Position numbers and translations under genes: made by a program. Source: Nectonema munidae (lineage: Eukaryota > Nematomorpha > Nectonematoida > Nectonematidae). From it: DNA of 64,000 nt. The DNA is taken from positions 1 through 64,000 of the forward strand of contig JAUIRK010000726.1 of NCBI GenBank assembly GCA_030549495.1, written 5' to 3'. The notes beneath the pieces were generated by a model. The model saw only the letters and a program-made list of their open reading frames with translations, had not been told where the DNA came from and ran no database searches. This document shows, in pieces, positions 1-12,073 of the stretch; the stretch's first letter is position 1; each line of letters begins with the position of its first letter.

Positions 1-360
1 AGTGTTTGTCATGACCCATATTCATAAGAATTCTCACTGACACTTTTTTTGATATATAGAACGTATGGTATCCATCTCAAATACAGACAGCGTAGTAGCA
101 TGTAGCTTTAGACATGCATAAAAGCACTGATCTTTTTTGTAGAAGTAGACCCTCATGGGACGCTTCCTACAACGTTTATGTGTTTCTATGTAAGGGGTGA
201 CTCCACACAGCAGAGCATCCCCCCCCCTCTTAAGTGAAAAATTTTCTACTTCGCACTCCTTGAACTAATGAATTCATATTTTTGAGGTTCCCATATAAAC
301 TTTAAATGAAATTTTCATTCTTCAGTTTTTTTTCTAAGCCAAAACTTTTTTTCTATTTTT
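1..360. other. AT-rich sequence without a recognised gene
   Basis: No open frame or known repeat could be recognised here. A run of eight or more C lies near 220-230. The segment runs into the tandem duplication that follows. Confidence 0.5.
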
Positions 361-1640
361 TCTTTAAACATTTGGTAATTTAATACTTCTAAAACTTTTC
401 ACTCAGTTTAACTTCGATAAATAAGTCTATAATTTATTAACAACTTTTTCCGCTTGTTAAGGGACGCTCATATATACATGATCCCTTCAAAATATAGTAA
501 ATACTTAAAGTTATCAAACATACAAAAAAATCGTTAGAATATTAAAAATAAAGAGGAAAAGTAAAGCTGTGTTTTTAAATTCTAGACATGAAAATAAACC
601 GTATTGGTTGTATGAGCTATCCTATTTCTGAATTAAATTTTTATAAAATGATAGGTTTTCGCCAATAAAAATATTAATTTTAGTATGTTGTAGATTGATT
701 TAAGAAAAACGAGTGTTCTAAAATTAAGATTTCATTTGGATGATTTTTTTTAATTATATGAAAATTTTTTGTTCACTCTATGAAATTTTCAAGCACTTTG
801 AAAAAAAGCGTTTTAAGACAGTGAAGTATGAAAATACACTTTTTTTTATATCATCACCCTTTGTTAAGTATACTCTATTACAAAGTCCTGTAGGATTTCG
901 TTTTCTTTGTATTTAATTTAAAAAGAAAAATTGTACTTTTTTGAAATTCTTCAGCAATGAAAAATTAAAAATTTTAATCAATTTTAGTTTACCTAAAGTG
1001 ATTTTTTTTTCATTTTTCTTAAACATTTGGTAATTTAATACTCTCTAAAACTTTTCACTCAGTTTAACTTCGATAAATAAGTCTATAATTTATTAACAAC
1101 TTTTTCCGCTTGTTAAGGGACGTCATATATACATGATCCCTTCAAAATATAGTAAATACTTAAAGTTATCAAACATACAAAAAAATCGTTAGAATATTAA
1201 ATAAATAGAAAAAAGTAAAGTTGTGTTTTTAAATTTTAGACATGAAAATAAACCTATTAGTTAAATAGTTCCTATTCTTTTCTGAATTAAATTTTATAAA
1301 ATGATAGGTTTTCGCCAATAAAAATATTAATTTTAGTATGTTGTAGATTGATTTAAGAAAAACGAGTGTTCTAACAATATTTCATTTGGATGATTTTTTT
1401 AATTATATGAAAAAATTTTGGTTCACTTATGAAATTTTCAAGCACTTGAAAAAAAGCGTTTAAGACAGGGTATGAAAATAACTATTTTTTTTTATATCAT
1501 TAACCTTTGTTAAGTATAATTTATTACAAAGTCCTATAGATTTCGTTTTCTTGTATTTAATTTAAAAAAAAATTGGTTTTTTTGGAAATTCTTTAGCAAT
1601 GAAAATTAAAAATTTTAATCAATTTTAGTTACCTAAAGGG
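361..1640. repeat. Two-copy direct tandem repeat, unit about 640-650 bp
   Basis: Copy one runs from about 361 to 1000 and copy two from about 1016 to 1640. Landmarks recur in the same order: the stretch around TTGTTAAGGGACG at 455 and again near 1109, CATACAAAAAAATCGTTAG at about 520 and 1175, and TTTCGCCAATAAAAATATT at about 657 and 1310. Most differences are one- or two-base length changes, many in homopolymers, with few substitutions. Nothing in the unit looks coding. It could be a young tandem duplication or a start of a satellite. Confidence 0.85.
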
Positions 1641-2739
1641 CTTTACCTCAGGTGCAAGTAATTGTGAGTTATGTCAACTGCATAGAAGAAACAAAAAAAT
1701 ATATAAAGAAAGTGAAAAAATATTTTTAATGGGGGTCATTTTTGACCGCAATCTCACTTCAAATTAAAATAGAACTTTATCGAAACGATTGGAATTAAAA
1801 AAAAAGGCAAATTATATAAAATTTTATATTTTTCTTTTAAAAAGTATATAAAGCGTTTTAGAGTCATTTTTAGCCGCATTGAAATTTGAAACTCAAAATT
1901 ATAATAATACATTTTTTACACATAAAGAAATCTTTTAGACAAAAACACATAGTTAAACAAATAAAAAAGTAAAAGTCTGCGGATATTCAATAGTGGTGAG
2001 TCGTTTTAATTTATTTTCTGGAAAATATTATACATAAAAACAAAATAATACATTTAAATTAAAGTTATCTCTACTTGCCTTTAATCTTCAGGTTTTAGTG
2101 TACTTATTATATAAAACAAAGCTGTACAATTAAATAGAATAGTTTTCAAAAAAAATTGAGAAATATGTCAAAAAAATATTGTAAAAACACAATTTTTTTA
2201 TTTGGGAATAATCTAACATTTTCTAGATTTGTTAATTTAAGTTATTTTATAATAAAATTTAAATATATTTACTTGTTAAAAAATTTTAAAGTTTTTATTT
2301 ATATTTTGTTTAATTTTATTTTTTTTCTTTGAAAAATAAAAAATTTTGCTTTAATTTTTTCGCATAGACATTTCAATCCTTATCGAGGTAACAAAAATGG
2401 TTCACAATTATAAAAATTTTGCATTGTTATCATCAGAATGAGGTCTTTGACATAACTTTATAGATTAAGATGATATTTTTCTGAATAAGAAACTCGAGAT
2501 TTATATGTATGTCAAGTTTCATGTTCATATCTTTTTTTATTAGGTGGCAATTTAACTTTGTTTCTGTCAGCTCATTTTGCCACGACCCTATTTTTAGTGT
2601 CAAAATTAGTGTTGAAAAATCGGTTAAAACTTATTTTTAAATTTTTATTTAAAATTGAAGGTTTTTTTTGTTTTTTAATTAAATTAAATATTTAAAAAAA
2701 TTTAGTTTTAATATAAATTTTATTTTTTTATACTGAAAT
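1641..2739. other. AT-rich gene-free stretch
   Basis: No gene is seen. Two similar motifs, GGTCATTTTTGACCGCA near 1735 and GTCATTTTTAGCCGCA near 1863, recall tips of small DNA transposons, but no paired end or target duplication could be placed. Confidence 0.45.
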
Positions 2740-3100
2740 TAATTGTAAATCAGAATAAAATTTCTGAACTTGAAGTAACCGAAACTCAAAGATCAATAAG
2801 GCGTTCTGCGGAGAAAATATATTTGAAGAACCTTTTAAAGAAGTCAAAAAAATTAATTCCTCAGAGAGAGTAAATTTAAATTCAGAAAATTTAGGTAATA
2901 TGTTTAAAATGTATGAAGCAACTTCTAAAAAAAGTGAAGAATACTTCATAAATTGTATTATGCTTTATGCTCAGGCAAACCAACAAGTGTTGAGAGTGAA
3001 AGATCATTTTCTGTTGTTAACGTTTTTTCTTTCAAATCTTCGTGCCAGAAAAGACCTTAAATGCTTTTGTATTTCTTAAGTTGCTTTTTTAAAAACCAAA
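2740..3100 (+). pseudogene. hAT transposase C-terminal relic
   Basis: The stretch 2980-3060 translates to KPTSVESERSFSVVNVF, which matches the hAT C-terminal dimerisation motif (PTS..SER.FS). The following bases give SNLRARKDLKCF in another frame, so a frameshift separates the two halves. Upstream, about 2740-2970 reads as a degraded acidic and lysine-rich stretch consistent with the region before the motif. No ends or target duplication were found. This is a dead, isolated C-terminal fragment. Assignment to the superfamily is fairly safe; the subfamily is not. Confidence 0.6.
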
Positions 3101-3589
3101 AATAAACAATTATGTAAAAAGTTTAATAAACGCTTTTATATGAATTATTATTATTAAACAATTATAATAAACTTGATTTTTAATTTATTACAATATATCA
3201 AATCATACATTAATTTTATATAGGAGCCTCATGGTTGTTAGGGTGTACCTCTCAGCTTAACAGTTGAAGGGTTGGGTTTTTTTTCCCCACCCCCCCCACC
3301 CAAAAAAAAAAATAAAAAAAATTTTTATCAACCTTATAATGAAAAGAGAAATATCTTTACTACTGGTGGTGATTGTTTTAAATCAAAAAAAAACATTAAT
3401 TTTATATGGTAACGATAAATTTTTGATCACAGATTGTAGCAAAATAATTTTTATAAATTGATTTTGGAGTTTCATTTTAAAAACCGATTTTTATTAACTT
3501 TTCTCAAAATAAAACCGGTTTTGAAAAATACACACATTTATCAACCCTAGTCAAAATCATCAGTTAGATAGAAGCTTCTAATTTCCTGA
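3101..3589. other. AT-rich gene-free stretch
   Basis: Contains a C-rich run near 3285-3300 followed by an A-rich run to about 3320. No gene is seen. The short open frame across these homopolymers has low complexity and is not credible. Confidence 0.5.
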
Positions 3590-5605
3590 CTTTTCCTAAA
3601 ATCGCTAGCTGCATCTTTTGATACCATTTTAATGGTATTTGAACTACCCTCTCATGTCAAAAACTGTTAATCGAAATCAAAAATTAAAATTTTTCAGCAA
3701 AATTTTGACATTATCTGTAGTTAATCTCATAACTTAGGGTCTATATTATATACTACCTTGAAAATTTATAATTATATACAGTTTGGAATGCATAACACTT
3801 TATATATTTAATTTTTTCAATCTCCAAAAATATTCTCTCTAATTTTACATGAAATATATGTTTTTATACCAAATCAACCATGCTAGTTTTAGTTCTGAAA
3901 TCACTTTTTGCATTTAGATTTAGAGGTTTGCGTTTGGTTCTAAAATTTGTTTCTAAAAATATTGATTCAAATTTTACATGAAATATTTGTTTTTATACAA
4001 ATCGATCATGCGGGTTTCATTTCTGGACTCAGTTTTTCCATTTATAGATTTTGCTGTCAGTGTTAATCAATTTTGTGGTTTAAGTCTGAAAACTATTTCC
4101 AAAAATATTCTCTCTAATTTTACATGAAATATATGTTTTTATATTAAATCAACCATGATAGTTTTATTTCTGAAATCAGTTTTTGCATTTATTGGTTTTA
4201 AAATGTCTGAAAGTGTCAATCAAATATTCGATTTACTTCTAATGTCTACAGAAATATTTTTGAAATTTAAATAAAATATCTGTTTTCATTTCCAAATGAA
4301 AGATGCTGTTTCATTTTTGGACTCAGGTTTGGCATTTATGGTTTTAAAATATCTGAAACTTCAATTAGATTTACGGTTTACTTCTAGATACTGTCTTCAA
4401 AAATATTTTCAAAAAAATAAAATATCTATTTTATACCAAATCGACTATGCTTATTTTATTTCTGTACTGGATTTTGGATAATACGGTTAAAAAATATCTG
4501 GAAGTGGCAATTGAATTAGTAATGTATGGCTGAAAATCAGTTCTGTAAAAATTTTTCAAAAAATCGTTTATATTAGTTATATAGTAAAAATATACTTTTT
4601 TTTTATTTGGCCTATAATACTTTCTTCAACCATCTTGAGTATGAAATATTTATTTAAAAAAAATAAAACGTATTATAAAATCTTTTGAAGATTAGCACGA
4701 GCAAAAGAAGCAACCTCAAAAATATTTGAAAAGAGAAGATCTGATCAAAAGAAATAATTTAAAAAAGAAGTATCTTGACTAAATGGAAGATCTATGTTCT
4801 AATGAAATAGATGATCTAATATTGGGTGCTTCAAAAAAGATTTTGACCGTGAAAAATACGTTCCTTTTTTACAAATGAAAAATATTTAAATCTATAGCTT
4901 ATCATCTAGGATTACAATGATCATTTAATTAAGACTGGTAGGAAATCTGAAAATTACAATAGGTCCAAGTTATCAAAAATGGCACAGATGCTAATATGTG
5001 AGAATTTGTCACTATCAAGATATTTTTTAGTTTAAATTGAATGTGTCCATCTTTTTCCTTTTGCGTGAAAGAGAGAATCTTTTAGATGAAGAAGGTTGAT
5101 AACTTTTTGTAATTGAACAATGAACATCACGAATGATTCATCAGAAAAAAATCTTTCAACTGAGATTGTTTGACAAATATTCAGGAATACACACTGATAA
5201 AAAAAGCCTAATGTCATCAAGAAGATTCTTTAATCAGAATGCTTTGAGAGAGGAAAAAATCTGTTCAAAATAAATCCTTAAAAAAGTTTTTTCAAACACA
5301 CATTGAAGAAAATAAATTTCTAATGAAAAAAGAGCTACCAAGAAAGGATCATCATAGAATGAATAGCAAAATTACATACTGTAAAATATAGAACATATGA
5401 CGTAGAGACTACGAGCCGATAACGAATTTGTAGCCAAAAGGATGGAGTTCCTATCGAGATACATAATTGACGGACAAATGAAATATTTTGAGAGAATCAA
5501 ACACCCAAAGTTGGTTTATTAAATAAATTAAGAAAATAATTACCAAAGAAATACTCCAAATAGAATTTATTTAGAAGTTTATATATTTGACATTGATTTC
5601 AATTA
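3590..5605 (+). mobile_element. Internal fragment of the TTAA element family (second copy)
   Basis: This segment is colinear with about 51558-54615 of the full element, from CCTAAAATCGCTAGCTGCAT at its start to TATATATTTGACATTGATTT at its end. It carries five units of the roughly 145-bp subterminal repeat (key AAATCRACCATGCT-like sequence near 3870, 4006, 4146, 4286 and 4437), where the full copy has about twelve. It then holds the unique block with GACTACGAGCCGATAACG near 5407. The outer tip and the transposase region are both missing, so it cannot move by itself. Divergence from the full copy is moderate, with substitutions and indels throughout. Confidence 0.85.
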
Positions 5606-5611
5606 AATTTG

Positions 5612-5845
5612 CTATTTTGTTAGAAGCCAAGATTCCTTTAACTTTTCCTGCTTTTTGGTAATCAATTGATCTACTGTCATTTTTCTTTGAAAGTCATCAT
5701 GTAATCTCTGCATGTTTTTTAGTGTGCATGGAACTTTTCTTTTGAGAACAAAGCTTTGCATAGCACACACATAAGTATGAGACCATCTTTTGGGGATTTG
5801 ATCAGAAGCAAAATATTCGACAATTTTTATAGATGAATCTGACAT
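5612..5845 (-). CDS. Possible terminal coding exon, unknown 77-residue protein
   Basis: I do not recognise this protein. The minus strand gives 77 codons from an ATG, basic and rich in Lys and Gln (MSDSSIKIVEYFASDQ at the start, KKQEKLKESW near the end). Just upstream on that strand is a pyrimidine-rich tract ending in TTTCAG in a position that keeps the frame open, so it may be a last exon. An AATAAA signal lies about 40 bases past the stop (plus strand 5566-5571), but it falls inside the neighbouring transposon fragment. The stretch is absent at the matching place in the full element. It could be a host exon, a second gene of the element lost from the other copy, or chance. Confidence 0.3.
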   Translation of the reverse strand: MSDSSIKIVEYFASDQIPKRWSHTYVCAMQSFVLKRKVPCTLKNMQRLHDDFQRKMTVDQLITKKQEKLKESWLLTK

Positions 5846-5968
5846 GTTTATCTGAAATAATAAATAGATATCTTCAATAAAGAAGAGACTTTTTTCAAAG
5901 ATAAATACAGAGTTAGATAATCAGCTAAAAATGTGTGTTTGGCAGCTTTTTAAGAACAATTTGTTATG

Positions 5969-6145
5969 GGGGCGTGTGTAGGGTTGTTTAGATACTGGGT
6001 TTCGATAACTCAAGGTCTTGGGTTCGATCCCGCATCAAGCCTACTTTCCTCATAGTTCGATACAAGTGGCGCAATGTGCATTCTCGATGAAAACCCCCAC
6101 GCTACATTTACCTTGACCTTTATATAATTGTGATATCCTTTTTCT
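5969..6145 (+). repeat. tRNA-derived SINE, copy 1
   Basis: The core has a pol III B-box-like GGGTTCGATCCC at about 6010-6021 inside a tRNA-like head (anticodon-arm-like GGGTTTCGATAACTC just before it). The same head and body recur inverted at 30600-30772, including CAAGGTCTTGGGTTCGATCC and the downstream TTCGATACAAG. It is not a working tRNA gene, because no closing acceptor stem is seen and the similarity runs about 100 bases past the tRNA-like part. Confidence 0.7.
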
Positions 6146-7303
6146 TTGAAAGATACGATAAACAGATGTGCATGTTTTTTACCTCTAAGTGGAAAGTGCG
6201 TTTTATAAATAAAAAGTTGATAAACATTTTACATTTCCTGCAATTTGATAATCTTGTGTTTCTGAATAAAAACACGAACAATACTAACAAAATTTTAGCT
6301 AATATTTTCAATGACTTCCTTGATCATGAATATTTGCTGCACAATTCTGATTAGTTCTACAAGATAAGTAAGTAGTTGTAAATGAAATAGTTCCTGATTT
6401 AAACCAAGAAATAAATCAGAGGATTTGGTCGTCTTATTTCAATACTGTATGCAAAAATAACTTCATTTTGAATTCTTAACACTTTTTTGTGTTCTCTTTA
6501 ACGAGAAACTTTTAAATTTTATTGAAAAAAACACCTTAAAGCGAAATATACACTTTGAATGGGTCTAGGACAGGGGTTCCCAAAGTGGTAGATTCGACCT
6601 CCTCAGGTCAATGAGAGGTTTCTAGGGGTCTATTATTACATAGAGGTGATTATTGTCAAAAGAAAACATAAATTACTAACCGTAAACCCTAACCCTTTTT
6701 TAAGTTTGACAATATTTTTAGTTTTGATTTTATTTCAACCCTAAAATTGTGAAAAACATTTTTTCACAATTTTTAAAGTCTATTTTTTTTTGATATTTTT
6801 TATGTCAATTTTTTCCTAGTCATCGATTATAATTCGAAAACGTAAATTTGATTTCGAATTAATGCTGAACAAACTAATTTAACTAACGAATTAAATTAAC
6901 TAACCCTAACCCTATACGACTTTAAATTTTGAGATTCTATATAAAATATAAAAAAAGGATTTGCTGCTAATGCGGGATAGGAAGATTATATATATTAAGT
7001 ATATATTGTGAATCCCTTGAATAAACATCAAGAAGTTTATATATATTATATATAAAATTGTAAATTAGGGAAGTATGATCTTAGTGATGAAATTGTAAAT
7101 TAGGGAATTTTTGACTTAAATGTTAAATTTTTATTAATTAAAGATAAATTTTTCTTTAAAGTTTTAAAAATTAAACTTAATTGTTTCTTTACAACGTCAA
7201 ATAATTTTCACTGTGAAATGTAAAAATAAGATTTTATTTCCAAAATATATTGCTTAGGTTATCACGGAAACCCATAAATATAAAATCAAACTACATTAAT
7301 TAT
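6146..7303. other. Gene-free stretch with a hAT-like tip
   Basis: At 6571 begins CAGGGGTTCCCAAAGTGG, a typical tip of a hAT (Charlie-like) element, preceded by GTCTAGGA as the would-be target site. No matching right end was found. From about 7246 on, the bases match the 3' flank of the other receptor copies (ATGGAAACCCA-like sequence), so this part belongs to the duplicated receptor unit. Confidence 0.45.
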
Positions 7304-8299
7304 TTATGTTTTTATTTTCAAGTAAGCCAACAGCTTCTTTCGGTATTTAATGTCGATGAAAAAATACATGTAAAAGAAAAGGAGGTAGAACAAGGACTCA
7401 AGGAAGTTTTGCAGAATGTAGACAACATCATGAACTCTTGGAGTAGGATTTAGGGTGATTAGGATCGATACTAAGCCAGCTGGCAAAACAGAAAGTGTGT
7501 AAGATAGTTTCAGAAGTATAACAAAGATTCCATATGCACCTTCTGATGTTGAAGATTTTCTAGAATCTGGAGTACTATTGGTATTGCCCGTAGTATTACT
7601 GATCGTTTTGTGCTGTTTGATGAAGCGGAAATATGCAAAAGTGCTCACGATTGAGAGGTAGAGAGCAAGTGCAGAAGGCAGAACACGAGACACGATTTCT
7701 CGAAGAAGTTCATAAATATTGAAGAAGATCGTATGTTCAAGATTTGGGGTTGTGAAGTATAGGGTTGAGTGCGAACACTCCAAACTTTCAATCCTATACC
7801 AATTATACGAGGGAATGTAGAGAAGGAATATGAGCGCGGATATAGAGGCAAATTTGGCAAACAAAGTGGATCTTTTTAGTGTATTCTGACGTATTTTGAA
7901 GCAGTTGTATTGCAGCCAAGTTAAGTAGAGGATTGTGTAGCCAGTGATATTTTTGGCCGAGAACTGAAAGAGAAAAGCGAGTTTGTGTGTGTAAAAGACC
8001 CAACCGTGCGAATAAAAGGCGGGTTTTCCGTGGCTTCTACCCAGGATGTAAAGAAAAGGAAAAAAGAAGAGATTTGCGTTGATTATGAGTATGAATATGG
8101 AAATGAGGAACAAGACGAAGTAGAATGAGTTCTTGCGCTGCTTAACAAATAAAAGAGCCGAGGGTATCGTGATGACGAGAGAAAGGACCATGAAGACAGG
8201 CAAGACTTTGGTGGAGTAGATTATTCGCAAATCATTTGCTTCACCTCTCAACAAAGCAAGGCACATGGAGATGTTGTAAAATTCTGTAATATTTTGCAT
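7304..8299 (-). CDS. Divergent rhodopsin-like seven-transmembrane receptor 1 (orphan)
   Basis: An intronless frame of 331 residues. Seven hydrophobic segments are visible: about 31-52, 58-86, 101-128, 148-166, 195-223, 257-284 and 291-317. The N-terminus has sequons N3-I-T and N9-I-S and a Cys at 13; the second extracellular loop has one Cys (SLECSHS). Class A marks are eroded: DRY reads LQY, CWxP reads SVLP, and NPxxY keeps only the Tyr (FFYMY) before a basic helix-8-like YRKK. There is no signal peptide, as is usual for such receptors. The ATG is the first in the frame and is shared in position with the three paralogs. The third intracellular loop is Ser/Thr-rich. The likely role is a plasma-membrane receptor, possibly chemosensory; ligand unknown. 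It could instead belong to a separate 7TM family. Confidence 0.85.
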   Translation of the reverse strand: MQNITEFYNISMCLALLRGEANDLRIIYSTKVLPVFMVLSLVITIPSALLFVKQRKNSFYFVLFLISIFILIINANLFFFPFLYILGRSHGKPAFYSHGWVFYTHKLAFLFQFSAKNITGYTILYLTWLQYNCFKIRQNTLKRSTLFAKFASISALIFLLYIPSYNWYRIESLECSHSTLYFTTPNLEHTIFFNIYELLREIVSRVLPSALALYLSIVSTFAYFRFIKQHKTISNTTGNTNSTPDSRKSSTSEGAYGIFVILLKLSYTLSVLPAGLVSILITLNPTPRVHDVVYILQNFLESLFYLLFFYMYFFIDIKYRKKLLAYLKIKT

Positions 8300-10658
8300 G
8301 TTTTTTTTTAAATTAAACTTAGTAGTGTGTTTGGAGTAAACCTTCGTTTAACAAAACGATAAGTCTCAAAACTTTTAAAGATGTAAATGATAGAATATAG
8401 GTCCTTTGTAATGGAATATAAAGCTTCTACCATTGTTAAAATTTCGTTCATTTTATTCGTTTTGAATAGCATTCTCTATTCAAAACAATATATTTTATTG
8501 CTTACACAATGCCCCCTCTCCCCCAAGAAATATAAAATGTTAGTATTGATTTTGTAGCTTTTCAAAATTATGTCATTATATGTATACAAGACGGCCCTTA
8601 ATTAGTTTTTCTCTTACCTCGAAAGATAGAGATCATTAAATGCTGAATAGCACAAATAGCGTAGGGATAAATTGGAGGACGAGTAATTTATATCGTATCA
8701 GTCATATAAGGCAAATGCATTGAATGATATGAAATTTAAGGAGCCTTTTTTGCACATTTAAGTTAGAGTATAATATATTTCCGACATTCTTGAAAAATTA
8801 CAAAATCCGGAAGTAGAAGTAGTTTTGTGTAAATACGACTGCACAATTTAAATCCGCATTGCTTTGTCGTTGTTTATTCACGCGCGATAAAATCGAATTG
8901 CTACTAATTTTGTATCTTTTCTTTATCGCAAAAAGGCTCTTTTTGCAAAAAAATTGGCGATTCATCTTAATTATGTTGTCTAGGAAACCTATTTTTATTT
9001 ACGAATATTGAGTTTAAACGAAATGTTTAATAATGTCCTGTGGAATATATTATAGGCGCGTCGGAAAGAGCCCGGGGAAGGAGCGGAGCAAACCCTGGAT
9101 ATAAATCTTTCGAATGGTGGACTTTTATGAGCCATTCATGACTATACATAAAAATATTCATTCATAACGGATAATAACATTTGGGACATTTTTATATTTT
9201 AGAGTTGTGATAGAATTGAATCAGAGTATGTTTTCTGAAGAAGTAAATTATTTAATTGGTGAGTTAATTGATTATTTGTTTAGGTTTTTCTAAGCTAATT
9301 ATTTAATTATTTTGATTAAAATTAATATTATTTAAAAATGCTTAAATATAAAATTAATATTATTTAGCTAATATGCTGTTAATTCGGCAACACATTAGCT
9401 TCTATATATTTTCAAAATCAATTAAATAACTTTCTCTCTTCTTGCCATAAAAATTCACTCTCTCTCGATGTCATCAATAGGAATGAGATTGAATATATAT
9501 TATTCAATTTAGAAAAATATTATAGAGAGAGAGAGACAATATATATTTATATTCAATTATAAATAATTGTTCCTGCGATAAAATTTTATGAATTTTTTAA
9601 TTGAAATTGTATAAAATATTTCTAATTACTTTTCTAACTAGACTGGAAAATACTTCACTTATTTTTTTGTTCGTTTGAATTCGATTTTAGGAAATCCAAT
9701 CTCTTTCAGCGCTCTTTATTTCAATCTTTGTTCCTTAGTTTATCTAAAAGTCCATACTAACATTATAAACAAATATACTTTTAAGACAGATGTCTTAATA
9801 GAACCCGATTTTTTTTGCCTGGGGATTCCTTATCGACTGGCAGTCTGTACTTCATTACTTCTATATATCCTAAATTGTAGAAAAAAATTTTTTTATTCTC
9901 CGTTAAACTAAAACTTTAAAATAAGACAGTGCACTCAACCGAACAAAAATAATGTATTTATAATCAAATACATATATATATTCATAATGTTTTTAAAAAG
10001 ATGATATGTATCCAAAAAAATATGTCCTTTAATTTAAAGCAACGCTCACATCTAAAATTCTGAACATAGCATTCCATAGTTTCAGCCAAAAATGAAAACA
10101 AGTTTTGATCACATGGTGATTTGACAGATGGTATAACAAGTAGCAGTTCACCAAGATCACAAGATTTAATATCTTGGCTGATAGATTATTATTATTATAT
10201 AATTAGCATTTTGAAAGCAATCCTTATTTCAACTGGGAACCAATGATGTTAAACTAAGTCATTTCAAATGCTTTCATGTTTATTTATATATATAAAACAA
10301 CTCAAACAGACGCATTTTAAACATTTGTATTCCTTTTATCTCTATTGTTTGGACTTGCATAGAATAAACTATTGTTAAAATCAACTCTTCTAATAATAAT
10401 ATAATCAAAGATTTTTTACATGTGTGTGTGTGGGGCATAATATCAATTCTTCAGCAATAAATAAACACACCCAAAAATGAAAGGCTCGATAGCATGTCTA
10501 TTATTATGTCTATCTGATATATCTTTGCTTGTGTAGAATACACGACATCTTCTTCCTTAGTACTTGGAGTGAAGACGTAGCCTGAGAGTCAGAGTTCAAG
10601 TGGCCTTTGACAAAAATATTTTATAGTTTTAAGTTTTTTTTATTAATTATAAATATAT
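8300..10658. other. Gene-free stretch upstream of receptor 1
   Basis: The first 150 bases or so resemble the 5' flanks of the other receptors (for example CTTCTACCATTGTTA near 8426). A short GC-rich patch lies at about 9055-9115, contrasting with the AT-rich surroundings, and a GA repeat at 9523-9535. No convincing coding exon was found; the open frame near 9675-9911 has no recognisable features. Confidence 0.45.
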
Positions 10659-10741
10659 AAGTTAGTAGATGGTTGAAAGGGATTAGACAAATGATCATCT
10701 CTCTTATTAATCATTTATCCCCTTTAACCATCTACTAACTT
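10659..10741. repeat. 83-nt imperfect hairpin (miRNA-precursor-sized inverted repeat)
   Basis: The left arm starts AAGTTAGTAGATGGTTGAAA and the right arm ends with its near-perfect complement TTTAACCATCTACTAACTT. Pairing continues past a small internal mismatch and a bulge of about five bases (TAGAC) into AAATGAT/ATCATTT, leaving a short loop. The size fits a microRNA precursor, but a small fold-back transposon remnant would look the same. Expression is unknown. Confidence 0.5.
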
Positions 10742-12065
10742 CGTTTAATCCTTTTCATTCAAAGCATTTACATCTTCTACATTTAGTACTTCAACTTGAT
10801 AAAGACTCGTAGAGTCGAAAATTCCTTTTATTTAAATAAATTTGTTTAAAACTTATTTGTTTACTTTTTTTTTTTATTAATTTAAAGTTTCAAAAGAAAA
10901 GATAGATTATGTGATGAAGAAAAGATATCCTTTCCTATCGATGCTTTTTTCAATATTGTTATTTTTTTAGTATCTTAATACAAAATTTAAAAATTTGAAA
11001 AAGTCTCTCAATTTATAAAAACCTTTGGGTTCTCTCCATTTAATGATCAGACTTCAAAAACAGTTTTGCATTTTTGCAAAATAATGTCATAATACTAGTC
11101 AAAGAAAAAATATAAAAATTATAACGATTTCCAATGAAATTTACTATAAAAACGAATTTCTTTGTTAACACAACCTAAAATAGGATTTGAAAAAGCAAAG
11201 CGATGATTTGTAAGAGTTTCTAAAATGCAACACTGGTAATTGCAGTGTACTAAAAATCAAAGAATTCAATTTAACTCTCAAGTTTTTAATAAAAAGTTTC
11301 AGAATGCAAGATCATTATTATTTTCAAAAAATGTTAGTCCAATTTTCTACTTTCTTCCAAAAATGATAAATTTACGCTTTATTTTTGAGCAGTGATGAAT
11401 ATAACTTATGTTGGATAAAAAATTTGCATACGTAAATACAATTTGCAGTTTTTTTGATGAATCTTAATAAAAAAGTTATTGATTACACTGCATTAGGCTT
11501 CGTTCTTAAACAAAGTCCATGTTTTCAACTTTTTGATAGCTCCCTTAAGTTCATTTGTAAAACACTCATTACCGCTAATTAGAATTTATCAAAAAAAAAT
11601 GTATGCCAAACGCTCTCTAACAAAACTTCATAAAACGTTTCCATATTACAATTTATTTATAAAACATAATTTTTAATTAATATGTTCACTTTGATCACAA
11701 AAATCGAAAACAGAAAATTTTTATTTAACACAAATTTCCACTCATCTTGACACCAACCCGCTCTTTACTTTATAAATGAAAATTTTAAGTTAACATCGAA
11801 TCCTCTCGTCCCATTATTATTTAAAATATTTGTAAAAAATCTCAGAGATCTATAATGTATATATTTTTGCCAACAAAGTATATGCTTGTTATGCATGATA
11901 GTTTATTCATGAAACATGATGATATTGTAAATATATCTGTTATACATTGTCACAAAGTAACGGATCTTATAGAAATAGAGATATTTTGCAAACAAATTTA
12001 CAATAGCATATGTTTCAGTACATACTTGATTTTCATCATATTAAGCAAAATTATTGTATTTCCTT
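10742..12065. other. AT-rich gene-free stretch
   Basis: No gene, tRNA or transposon end is seen. The open frame at 11855-12067 has no recognised motif and ends at the transposon border. Confidence 0.5.
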
Positions 12066-12073
12066 AAAATAAG

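Noticed and set aside
5990-6060. tRNA gene
   Set aside because: It has a B box but no closing acceptor stem, and the same sequence recurs as a longer repeat, so it is a SINE.
6130-6354. 74-codon open frame, plus strand
   Set aside because: It starts in SINE sequence, has no recognised motif and is open on the other strand as well.
7645-8003. Short minus-strand frames inside receptor 1 that are also open in receptor 2 (22429-22787)
   Set aside because: They are other-frame readings of near-identical receptor DNA; their sharing follows from the similarity of the genes.
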